Both the position numbers and the translations under genes were made by a program. The notes below the pieces were generated by a model that saw nothing but the letters and a program-made list of their open reading frames with translations, made no database searches and had not been told where the DNA came from. From Pseudomonas graminis (GTDB taxonomy: Bacteria > Pseudomonadota > Gammaproteobacteria > Pseudomonadales > Pseudomonadaceae), in NCBI RefSeq assembly GCF_900111735.1, contig NZ_FOHW01000023.1, forward strand, positions 1 to 64,000: a DNA stretch of 64,000 bases. The letters run 5' to 3'. Shown piece after piece: positions 41,879 through 50,883 of this stretch; within the stretch, counting starts at the first letter, position 1; each line of letters opens with the position of its first letter.

Positions 41879-44455
41879 TCAATAGGAGTAAGTCAGGCGA
41901 GCGAAGACACCTTTGGCGCGGTCATCGCCAGACACTTTCACTCGGTATTGCAACGAAAAATCTACATAGGAGCGCGGCGCGTTGTAGGCGTCTTCGCGGA
42001 ACCAGTAGCGCACGTTGTTGCCCACGCCGATGCCGGCGGCATGGCCGGATGAGTATTCGGTGCTGCCATCGGTCCGGGTTTCGCTGTCCATCTTCGAGTC
42101 GTAGTCGAAGGCGGCCACCACGTGGGGGAACGTCACCCAGCGCGAACCGGCGCCGCCAATGGCGTAGCTGCGACCACCCTGCCATTCGCTGTTGATGTAA
42201 TTGCGCGAGTCGTTGACGTAATGACCGGTCTCGGCGAACAACTGCGACGTCCACCAGCTGGGGACATCAACCCGCAAATCGGTACCGATGCTGGAGCCAT
42301 AACCCAGGCGCAACAGCCAGTCGCCGTCGACGTCAGAAGATCCCAGAGGAAAGGTGCGTTCCACGGCCGCCATGACGTTCAACGAGGTGAACGGCTTGAC
42401 CCGCACACCCAACGCGCCTTGCAGCGCATCCAGGCCGGTGTCCGAATCGCTGTTCTTGCTCCACAGCGTGTCGGTGACCCGGCCATACAGTTCGACGAAA
42501 CGGGCGTTGCGGTAACCCAACGGACGCCACGACAGTTCGGTGCTGTTCTGCAGGCTGTCGTTGCTGCTACTGCCGCTCCCGCTATTGCCATTATTGCTGC
42601 CAGTGCTGGGCGCCGAGCTCAGGCCACTGGTGGAACTGTTGCCGCGATAACTGGTGGTGCTGGTCAGGCCCCAAGTGCGCGACACATCGGCCACGGCGCG
42701 GCGGGTGTCGAACGCCTGCTGGTCGGTCATGTCCAGTTCGCCGCTATTTTTGGCGTCGATAACCCGCTTGAAATAGCCGACAGCGTGTTCGTCGTCACTG
42801 ACCCGCATTGCGTTGTAGGCCGCGTCCTGAGTCGCTGTCGGCGCGAGAGGCGCGGCAGCGTCAGCCTTGCGGAATGACTCATGGGCGCTGTCGTCGTCGC
42901 CGGCCTGTACCGACAGGTACGCCACCTGCAGGTCGCTCATGCCATCCAGTTCGCCGGCGTCGCGGGCGACCTGAAGGCGTTCCCGCGCCGTGCGACGTTG
43001 ACCCAGGGCAGCATAAAGGCTGGCTTCTTCATACGTGGGCAGGCTGCCCAGGGCCAGGGCCTGGGTGAAGTCCTGGCGGGCACCGGCATCGTCTCCGGTC
43101 TGCTGGCGCAACCGACCGCGCTGGGCCAGCAAACGGGCGTCGTCACCATTGGCTTGCAGGCCATCGCTGGCCGCAGCTATGGCTTCGGGCAGGCGCTTCT
43201 GGTCGGTCAGGGCGCTGACCAAGAGGCTGCGATACGCCGGGTTCTGCGGCGCCCGGCGAATGGCTTCGCTGGCCAGGGCCGCCGCCGAAGCCGAGTCTTT
43301 GCGGGCCAGCGCAGCGTAAGCCTGCACGGCTGTATCCGTACCGCCATCGCGCTGGTTACCCGGCCAGATATCGCAGATCAGGCCGAATGCGCTTTCCTGG
43401 CAGTTGAGGGCCGGGGCCGGAAAACGCGTCGCGGTTTTCAGGCCATTGTCCTTCTGGCGCAACGCGACCTGAGCGGCGGCGCGACGGCGGGCGACTTCAC
43501 CGCCCGTGTCGGCGGGCAGTTTTTGCAATTGATCCAGGGCCTGTTGCGGCTCGTTGTTGGCCAGCGCCAGGTCGGCGGCGAAAAAGCGAATCTCGCGCAC
43601 TTCAGAATCCAGCAAGCCTTCGATGGCCAGGGCCCGGTCAAGGTCGGCCTGTGCCGCCTGGGTCTTGCCCTGACGATCCAGGGCGTAGCTGCGCAGAATC
43701 CACGGCGCGGTTTCGCCATCGTCCTGGGCCAGCGCGCCGGTGGCGGCCAGTTCGGCGGCGCGGTAATCCTGGGTCGCGATCAGCGCGCTGATCAGCAACT
43801 GCTGGTGAGCGCCGATTTCCGGTGCCCAGGCCACGGCCTTGCGGGCCTGATCCACGGCCAGCGGCAGGTTGCCCTGTTCCAGCGCGCGATAACCGGCGAT
43901 GGCCAGTGGCGCGGCCAGTTGGCGGCGAATGGCTTCGCGGCGCATCAGCAAGGTGTCGTCATCCGGGAAAACCCGCAGGGCTTCGGTGGTGGCCTGATCG
44001 GCTTCCTCCAAATGCTGTTGGCGTTGCAGGGATTCGATCAGCAGCAGACGGTAATCCATGCGCTTGGGTGCCTGGGCGATGGCTTTGCGAGCGGACTGCG
44101 CGGCGACGCCGAAGTTGTCGCGATCGTAGGCCTTGAACGCCTGGGCCGCCGCACTGAAACCGGGGGCCTGTCGCGAAATCGACTGCGGGTATCGCCTGGG
44201 GTTGTCGCGTTGTTCCTTGTCTCGTTGCGCCTGCACGATCAGCCGGTTCAGACGGGTGACATCGGCCCGCTGACGCAAGGCTTCGCGGGCCTTGGCGATG
44301 GCCAGGTCGTAGTCCTTGCGGTCGTAGGCGCTGTAGGCTTCACTCGCCGCCTGGTAAGCGGGACCGGTCAACGGCAGCGGCAGAATTTCGCCATGTACCA
44401 GCGCAGGCAAAAGGGTCAGCCCCGTGGCCATGAGCGTCAGGAAGGGGCGGTTCAT
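41879..44455 (-). CDS. nfrA: NfrA-like TPR and outer-membrane export protein
   Basis: 858 residues. Signal peptide (FLTLMATGLTLLPALVHG), then many TPR-like helices (about 30-560; for example YSAYDRKDYDLAIAKAREAL, FKAYDRDNFGVAAQSARKAI) and a C-terminal beta-rich domain ending FARLTYSY with terminal aromatic, as in outer-membrane barrels. This is the layout of bacteriophage N4 adsorption protein A (NfrA) and, more broadly, PgaA/BcsC exporters. It probably leads the polymer across the outer membrane. A Ser/Asn/Gly-rich stretch separates the two parts. ATG 44455 overlaps the synthase stop (ATGA). Confidence 0.85.
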   Translation of the reverse strand: MNRPFLTLMATGLTLLPALVHGEILPLPLTGPAYQAASEAYSAYDRKDYDLAIAKAREALRQRADVTRLNRLIVQAQRDKEQRDNPRRYPQSISRQAPGFSAAAQAFKAYDRDNFGVAAQSARKAIAQAPKRMDYRLLLIESLQRQQHLEEADQATTEALRVFPDDDTLLMRREAIRRQLAAPLAIAGYRALEQGNLPLAVDQARKAVAWAPEIGAHQQLLISALIATQDYRAAELAATGALAQDDGETAPWILRSYALDRQGKTQAAQADLDRALAIEGLLDSEVREIRFFAADLALANNEPQQALDQLQKLPADTGGEVARRRAAAQVALRQKDNGLKTATRFPAPALNCQESAFGLICDIWPGNQRDGGTDTAVQAYAALARKDSASAAALASEAIRRAPQNPAYRSLLVSALTDQKRLPEAIAAASDGLQANGDDARLLAQRGRLRQQTGDDAGARQDFTQALALGSLPTYEEASLYAALGQRRTARERLQVARDAGELDGMSDLQVAYLSVQAGDDDSAHESFRKADAAAPLAPTATQDAAYNAMRVSDDEHAVGYFKRVIDAKNSGELDMTDQQAFDTRRAVADVSRTWGLTSTTSYRGNSSTSGLSSAPSTGSNNGNSGSGSSSNDSLQNSTELSWRPLGYRNARFVELYGRVTDTLWSKNSDSDTGLDALQGALGVRVKPFTSLNVMAAVERTFPLGSSDVDGDWLLRLGYGSSIGTDLRVDVPSWWTSQLFAETGHYVNDSRNYINSEWQGGRSYAIGGAGSRWVTFPHVVAAFDYDSKMDSETRTDGSTEYSSGHAAGIGVGNNVRYWFREDAYNAPRSYVDFSLQYRVKVSGDDRAKGVFARLTYSY

Positions 44456-46560
44456 GCCGGAAGCTCCGTTGGGTAATGACTGTGCTGACGGGCCACGGCC
44501 TGTTCGATGGTGGCCCGAGGCAGTACGCCGCTGTCGACCAGATAGTCGCCGATGCGGCCGTGGTGCTGCGGGCGGTAATTGAGCATGGTGCGGTTGAACA
44601 CGGCGCGGTCCAGCAGACCCATTTCGATCAACAGGTCGCCCAGCATCGGCGCGCGGGCATTGGGCACCGGTTGGCCGTCGAGCGCGTTGACGTTGCGCAA
44701 TTGCGCGACGATCTCGCTTTCACGGGCAATCAGTTGCACCGGCTCGCTGCCCAGCTCATCGCTGATCTGTTGCAAGCCTTCAGCGGGCAGCGGGCTGGCG
44801 ACGGCGATCTGCGCACGGCCTTCCTCGTTGGTCCCCAGTGGCACAACACGCCAGCGCAAAGCGAACTCGTCGGCCAGCAGCGATGCGTCGGCTTTGTGGG
44901 CCACATCGAACACCCGCGGAAGGTCGTTCTGGAACGCGATGGCTTCAGCCAGGGTTTCGTCATCCAGCCAGCCGTGGCTGAGCAAAATGCGGCCCAGTGG
45001 CATATGGCGGGTTTGTTGTTCGTCCAGTGCCGTCTGCAGATTGCTGTCGTTGATGGCCTGCCAGGACAGCAACACGCTGCCCAGCTTGCGCGGTGCGGCG
45101 GCGACCAGGTCGGTGGACGGGAAATCGTGCATGGTCTTGTCCCAGACCAGCTTGCGATTGAGCGCCTTGCCCACCAGGAACATGCGCCACGCCCGGGAGG
45201 CGGCCATGAAGTTGACGAAGTTGCCCACCACCATACGCGGCAGCGAGAGCAAACCGTGCTGCCAGCCATACAGCACCGTCGTGAAGTAGCAGCGGTGCAG
45301 GATGCGCCAGCCCAGGGCCAGGCCGTTGGCAATCAACAGGTACTTGATCCAGCCGTTGGTTTCGAACGGCGTTGGAAAGCTCACGTTCCACAGCCCGCTC
45401 TGGCGCAGGATAATCAGCGCCACCAGTTGCACGAGAATCACGTAGGCCAGGATGCTGACAAACGCTGTCACCACGCCCTTGCGGTCGCGAAACAGCAGAT
45501 AACGATTGGCCAGCGAGCCGCTCCAGCCCATCTGTTCCCAGCCTTGCAGGCCGATGCCCAGGGTCCAGCGCGCTTTCTGGCGGAACGCCGTGCGGAAGGT
45601 GTCCGGGAAGAATTCGCGCACACACAGCGGCATCTTCAAGGTTGATTCGTAGGGTTTGCGGAACCACGATTTGCGCAGCACCCGGAACTCCACCGGGAAG
45701 CGTACGAAAATGGCGTTCATGCCGACCTTGGCCAGGCGTGCGCCAACGTCATAGTCCTCGGTGAGGCTGTCGGTGTTGAACGGCTGGTTCTGGGTTTCTC
45801 CGGCCAGCACTCTCAAAGCCCGGTGCGAGAAGCAGGTACCGACGCCGGCCGAGGGCACGGTATCGGTCATGCTTTCGCGCACCACCAGGTCCTTGCCGTG
45901 CCATTCGGCAAACTCGTCCATGTACGTGCCGGCCACCCATTCATACCAGTTGCGCTCCAGGGAAACGACCGGCAGCTGGATCATGTCCTTGCGGGGCAAC
46001 AGGTAGTTGAACAGGCGCAGTTCCAGCGGGTGCAACACGTCTTCGCTGTCGTGCAATACGACACCGGCGAAGGTCATGCCGTGGGTTTTTTCATGCAGGA
46101 AAATTGCCTGAATCACCCAGTTAAGGCAGTCAGCCTTGCAGGTCGGCCCGGCATGCGGGACTTCCACGCGGTGCAACTGCTTGTAACGCCGACGCATGCG
46201 CTCCACCTCATCGATGGTGCGCTGGTCGTTGATGTAAGTGCCGACGAAGACCACGTAGTTCTGGTAGTCGAGGGTCGACACCATGTTCTCGATCATCGGC
46301 GCGATGACGTCGTATTCCAGCCAGGCCGGAACCATGATCGCCAGTGGCTGCTCATCCCGGTCCAGCAGTTGCTGGGCGGTCAGTGGCCGGTATTTGCGGT
46401 CCACGGTGAACTTGCGGAACAGGCGGCGAGACCAGTACCACAGGTCAATGAACAGATCGTCCAGGCTGGAGATCAGGATCAGCACCGCGACCGCAATGGT
46501 CGCGACTTCCAGAAAGCTGTAGTAATGAGCCAGCCAGTAGGGCCAATAAAGCGACGTCAT
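44452..46560 (-). CDS. nfrB: NfrB-like glycosyltransferase with two MshEN c-di-GMP modules
   Basis: 702 residues. N-terminal membrane helix, GT2 synthase domain with VLHDSEDV (about 169-176), TEDYD (267-271) and QKARW (328-332), then further membrane helices (about 365-450). The C-terminal 215 residues resemble the T2SSE/MshE N domain: RKLGSVLLSWQAI ... MPLGRILLSHGWLDDETL (about 491-544) and MLGDLLIEMGLLDRAVF ... RIGDYLVDSGVLPRATI (about 638-692), two MshEN-type pairs that bind c-di-GMP. NfrB of Escherichia coli is a c-di-GMP-activated synthase working with WecB; the same is inferred here. ATG 46560, 12 bases after the bcsB-like stop. Confidence 0.88.
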   Translation of the reverse strand: MTSLYWPYWLAHYYSFLEVATIAVAVLILISSLDDLFIDLWYWSRRLFRKFTVDRKYRPLTAQQLLDRDEQPLAIMVPAWLEYDVIAPMIENMVSTLDYQNYVVFVGTYINDQRTIDEVERMRRRYKQLHRVEVPHAGPTCKADCLNWVIQAIFLHEKTHGMTFAGVVLHDSEDVLHPLELRLFNYLLPRKDMIQLPVVSLERNWYEWVAGTYMDEFAEWHGKDLVVRESMTDTVPSAGVGTCFSHRALRVLAGETQNQPFNTDSLTEDYDVGARLAKVGMNAIFVRFPVEFRVLRKSWFRKPYESTLKMPLCVREFFPDTFRTAFRQKARWTLGIGLQGWEQMGWSGSLANRYLLFRDRKGVVTAFVSILAYVILVQLVALIILRQSGLWNVSFPTPFETNGWIKYLLIANGLALGWRILHRCYFTTVLYGWQHGLLSLPRMVVGNFVNFMAASRAWRMFLVGKALNRKLVWDKTMHDFPSTDLVAAAPRKLGSVLLSWQAINDSNLQTALDEQQTRHMPLGRILLSHGWLDDETLAEAIAFQNDLPRVFDVAHKADASLLADEFALRWRVVPLGTNEEGRAQIAVASPLPAEGLQQISDELGSEPVQLIARESEIVAQLRNVNALDGQPVPNARAPMLGDLLIEMGLLDRAVFNRTMLNYRPQHHGRIGDYLVDSGVLPRATIEQAVARQHSHYPTELPA

Positions 46561-46572
46561 CGAAGGGTTCCG

Positions 46573-48786
46573 TTACTGGCGATTGCGACGGGCGCTACGG
46601 CCGGCCAACATCAGGATGAGCACCAACAGGATGCCGCCGGGAATCAGCCACAACAGCGAAGGCGTGCGCCAGGCGTCCAGGCCCTTGGGCTCTTCTTTGT
46701 CGATGAACTGGCTGCCGCTTGGATCCTTGCTATCGAAGGTATTCACCACACCGTTGTCGCCCAGAATCGACACGTCGCCGCGGGTCAATAACACCGGCTT
46801 GGTGAACACAGGGGCATCGCTGCCAAGGACGCGATAGACCAGACCGTGCTGGCCGCCGGCATCCACCGCCTGCAATGACGCCAGGTGGTTGAGCGGCGAC
46901 AGGTCCAGCAGCGGCTGATCCTGGTGGTTGATACGCAGGCGCCCCTGGTCATCGACCCGGACCGATTCCTTGCTGTCCTTGAGCGGCAGCTCGAAGGCCA
47001 GGAAGTCTTTGTCCGGCGTGACCGTGGCTTTAGGGTCGCTGCTGACTTTCAGTTCAGCGCGCAGCGGCGAAACGCCTGCACCGTCAGCCACCGAGATCAC
47101 TTGCGGCAAGCTGCTGGCCGGGTGATCCAGGTAAGCCTGGGGCACAAGGATCTGCGCGTTCGCGGCGTAACGGGCGGCCATGCCGGAGAAACCGTCATCC
47201 AGTGAAATGTTGTCCAGCACGATGTGGCTGGTCGGCAATACGGAAACCGGGAACGCTTGCGGCGTTTCCAGGCAGCGATCACTGACGGGCTGACGCTGGA
47301 ACGAAACCCGCAGGACGTTCTTGGAACCCAGGGCGTAGCTCGGGATACGCGCTTCGATGCGTTGTTTCTCGCCGTTGGCGACCAACTGTTGCGCGCCGAT
47401 CAGGTAATCGTTGAGGAACACAGACGCCACCGGAGCGGTGTCCGAAGCGCCAGGGGCAGCGGACACATCCACCACGGCCTTGACTGGCAGGCGACCGTCG
47501 TAGGCCACGCTGCCCAGCGGGAACGAAGCGCTCCAGTCAGACTTTGCGAGCACGTCGATGGTGCCCGGGTTACCGCCCAGGTTGGTCAGGGCCACACGGC
47601 CATCGGCACTCAATGGCATCTGCGCTTCGCTGACAGTCAGCGTGCGACTGCGGGCCAGTTTGTTCCAGGCGCTGCTGAACAGGGCCATGGCCTTGCCGGT
47701 CGCTTCAGAGGCAATCATCAGCACCGGACGGGTGCCGAGCAATGCCAGACGCACGTTGTCCGTGCCCTTGGCGGACATACCGGCGTTCACGTGACGTTCG
47801 CGCCATTGCGTGAACGCGGTGGCTGCTGTGGCATCCAGACCTTGAATCTGGCTTTACAAGGCGTCCAGGGATTCGTTGATCGCCTTGAGCAATTGCGGGT
47901 CATTGATCGCCAGGTCGGCCTGCACGTCAGGGGTCTGGCCGAGCATCAGCAATGCGCCGATTTCCGCCGGATTGGCCAAAGCATGCATGCCCTTGCCGTT
48001 GAGGCTGGCGAAGGCCGGAATGCTCTGCAGTTCAGCCGGAATGCGCAGTGCGCTCAGGTCAACGCTGTCCTGCACGGCAGGGAAAGACAGGATGCGCGCA
48101 TGTTTGCCGATCCGTTCCAGCGCAACGCCCAGGCGCCAGGCGGCGTCGTAAGTACCGACTGCCAGGCTGCCCGGCGCGACCATGATGCCCGGCTTGGCCG
48201 GCAATGCGGTCCACGCAGCGCCGACGTCCTGCAACAGATTGGCGTCGTAGCTGTAATTCAGTCGGGTGTCGGGTTCGATGCGCAACACGTTGCCAATCGC
48301 GCGTTCGTCTTCACACAGCACGCGCGAAACGATCGACGACCAGGCCACGCCCAGGCGTACCGAGCCGCTGTCGCGAGCAGCCTTGTCCACACCCAGCGTG
48401 GCGCCGGCGTTGCCTTGCGCTTCGCTGAGCCCTTCGGCCCGTACCGGGTAGCCATCCAGGGACAGCAGCAAGGTGTTGCGACCGCCCTCCCCGTTCAGGT
48501 AGCTGGCATCGAAGGTCAGCGACGCATCGGACAACGGCACGCCCGCCGGAACCGGCAGGTACAGTTCGCGGCGCGAATCCGTGGAACCGAGCACGATGGG
48601 TGCGTCGATGCCCAGATCGCTCAGGCGAATCTCCCGGTGTTGCTGGATATCGGCATTGAGTCGGTTGATCGCCTCGGTGAGCGGGCTGTCCGCCGCCAGG
48701 GCAAAGTTGGGCATGATCGCGAGCAGGCTCACGCCACAGACAAGGGCGCTTATCGCGCCCGTTTGGGTGGCGACGGAAGACTTCAT
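46573..48786 (-). pseudogene. BcsB-like periplasmic subunit interrupted by an in-frame TAA
   Basis: Signal peptide (ISALVCGVSLLAIMPNFALA), then a BcsB-type fold: YLPVPAGVPLSDASLTFDAS, IAPGSLAVGTYDAAWRLG-like region, and in the second part VFLNDYLIGAQQL, SISLDDGF-type linker, and a C-terminal membrane anchor (LLWLIPGGILLVLILMLAG). The frame is broken only by TAA at 47854-47856; reading continues in the same frame (SQIQGLDATAATAFTQW) to the stop at 46573, so this is one gene of about 737 codons with a nonsense codon, not two genes. A GTG at 47790 might restart without signal peptide. BcsB normally contacts the synthase and guides the polymer. Confidence 0.82.
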
Positions 48787-48825
48787 TCGGGCAGATCTCA
48801 AGCTAATAGAGGGGGCGGACGGTTG

Positions 48826-50121
48826 TTATTGGTACGTGGACGCCGGGCGGTTGCTGTCCGGTGCCGGGGCGCGTTGCACATGCTCAAGGTATTTGGGCAC
48901 GTGCAGCTGGCCGACCACGAAGTCATTGACCGGGCGGCCCATCAAGGCATCAACGATGCGCGAGCTGGCCTTGCCATCGCCGTAGGGGTTGGCCGCCTGG
49001 GACGCGCGGCGCCACAGCAGGTCATCGTCAAACAGCGCAGTGACGCCGCTGATGATCGAGTCCGGTGAAGTGCCCACCAACCGCACGGTGCCCGCTGCAA
49101 CGGCTTCAGGCCGTTCGGTCACATCGCGCATGACCAGCACCGGTTTGCCCAGGCTCGGCGCTTCTTCCTGCACGCCACCGGAGTCGGTGAGGATCACGTG
49201 GGCGCGCTGCATCAGGCGCACGAACGCCAGGTAATCCAGCGGCTCGATCAGGTGCACATTGGCCAGGCCACCTAAATGCTCGGTCACCGGGCCCAGGACG
49301 TTAGGGTTCAAGTGCACCGGGTAGACGATCTGGATATCGCTGCGCTGGGCCAGTTGGCGCAAGGCTTTGCAGATATCCAGAAAGCCGTCACCGAAGTTTT
49401 CCCGACGATGGCCGGTGACCAGCAGGACTTTGCGGTCGTTGCGCAGGAAGGAGAATTGCTGATCCAGCCGGGTACGCAGTTCAGCGTTCTGGTCGATGCG
49501 TTGAGCGGTCAACTGCAGGGCATCGATCACCGTGTTGCCGGTCACGTAAGAACGCCCTTGCAAGCGCTCGCCCAGCAAATTGCGGCGCGATTCATCGGTC
49601 GGGGCGAACAGCATGTCGGCACTCAAATCGATGCAGCGACGGTTCATTTCTTCCGGCCATGGGCTGTAGATGTCACCGGTGCGAAGACCGGCTTCGACAT
49701 GGCCCACAGGGATCCGGCGATGGAAGGCACACATCGACGCAACCATGGCGGACGTGGTGTCGCCATGCACCAGCACACGGTCCGGCCGGGTGATTTCCAG
49801 CACCGGATCAATGGCGCCGTACAGCGCGGCGGTCAGCGAGTTGAGTGTCTGGTGGGGCGTCATCACATCCAGCGTGAAATCAGCTTTCAGATCGAACAGC
49901 TCCAGCACCTGCTTGAGCATGCTCTGGTGCTGGCCGGTGATGCAGATCTGAGAGTGAATGCCCGGCTCTGCAGCCAGCGCCTTCACCAACGGAGCCATCT
50001 TGATGGCCTCAGGACGTGTACCGAAAATCGACAGGATCTTAATCCCGGGTTGACTACGAGCGATGATGCCCTCCTCACGCGGATATCCCGCGCCTACTCG
50101 CTGCTCAAGGCGTGACCGCAT
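48826..50121 (-). CDS. wecB: UDP-N-acetylglucosamine 2-epimerase (non-hydrolysing)
   Basis: Up to 431 residues. The block KILSIFGTRPEAIKMAPLV, HGDTTSAMVASMCAFHRRIPV, GHRRENFGDGF and LTDSGGVQEEAPSLGKPVLV are hallmarks of WecB, which makes UDP-ManNAc from UDP-GlcNAc. As first gene of the operon it would supply ManNAc donor to the NfrB-like synthase. ATG 50121 lacks a clear binding site and gives an unusual 27-residue extension; a GAGGAGG at 50070-50076 sits before an ATC-ATC stretch, so the true start is uncertain. Confidence 0.92.
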   Translation of the reverse strand: MRSRLEQRVGAGYPREEGIIARSQPGIKILSIFGTRPEAIKMAPLVKALAAEPGIHSQICITGQHQSMLKQVLELFDLKADFTLDVMTPHQTLNSLTAALYGAIDPVLEITRPDRVLVHGDTTSAMVASMCAFHRRIPVGHVEAGLRTGDIYSPWPEEMNRRCIDLSADMLFAPTDESRRNLLGERLQGRSYVTGNTVIDALQLTAQRIDQNAELRTRLDQQFSFLRNDRKVLLVTGHRRENFGDGFLDICKALRQLAQRSDIQIVYPVHLNPNVLGPVTEHLGGLANVHLIEPLDYLAFVRLMQRAHVILTDSGGVQEEAPSLGKPVLVMRDVTERPEAVAAGTVRLVGTSPDSIISGVTALFDDDLLWRRASQAANPYGDGKASSRIVDALMGRPVNDFVVGQLHVPKYLEHVQRAPAPDSNRPASTYQ

Positions 50122-50883
50122 CTTGAGCGAACAGAGAATCGAGTTTATTGGGCCGGGGACTTAATCAGAATGGAGACTTGATATCACTTCGTGTGAGGTG
50201 GCGCATTGCCTTGCTTCCCGGAGCAGGCCGGATTATTAACATTAATAACGATGACTGCAAAGGCAGATGTGCAAAATGAATGTTTAATTCGCACGCGTGA
50301 AACTTTTAAAGTTGCAGACAGTCATTTAGAAGTTTTGATTTTTTTGGAAGTTGGACTTCCATAACAACTTGAAGGGCGTTTGGCCCTTTGTTTCCGGGGG
50401 CGGGAAGATTATCACATGCCGCTCGTCTAGCCACTTGGATTTTTTCATATCGAACGTTGTCGCGACAGAGACCATATAGGAATACTTAATCCAGTGCACC
50501 TGGAAGAGTTACCCTAATGGCGCCTGTATATTGTCGAAGTCGAGAACCGGAGTGTCGGACAATAAATGGCGAGTTGCAAGCCTGTTATGTATCGAAACAG
50601 AAATATATAAAGCCGCCACGGGGAGGCTTTCATGAAGTGCGCAGCACTTCGAGAGTTCGACCTCTTCAGCCTGAGGCCTTGGAGGTGAGAAAGCTCGCTT
50701 CGAACTGTCACACTCAAGGCCGGTTTGTGCATCAAGCCGTACCTCGTCCAGATCCCTCGCTACCCTATACCCGCCATCAGCCCAGCCGATAAGCCCACGT
50801 GGCAGGCCAGGGCAAATGTCTTCCTGTCCGGCCCGCAGGCAAGCCTTGCGCACCGGTATCCACACACACCTGTTCTCACAGCC
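50122..50883. other. 760-base leader region of the exopolysaccharide operon
   Basis: No credible gene. The part nearest wecB is AT-rich and must hold its promoter. A hairpin AAGGGC-GTTTG-GCCCTT (50372-50388) is present without a strong T-run. The long upstream region suggests complex control. A 118-residue minus frame here is not convincing. Confidence 0.5.
50590..50630 (-). terminator. Candidate terminator after CHASE3 chemoreceptor
   Basis: On the minus strand AAAGCC (TCCCCGTGGC) GGCTTT is followed by ATATATTTCTGTTTC. It lies about 250 bases after the chemoreceptor stop; modest stem, imperfect T-run. Confidence 0.45.

Noticed and set aside
45660..45700. Other GGAACC words as hrp boxes
   Set aside because: None of the other GGAACC occurrences examined has CCACNNA at 15-16 bases.
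46573..48801. Two separate BcsB-like genes
   Set aside because: They share one frame and are separated only by a single stop with coding-like sequence across it; one interrupted gene is simpler.
50509..50865. 118-residue minus frame upstream of wecB
   Set aside because: No family likeness, no ribosome site, and it covers a hairpin; treated as leader DNA.
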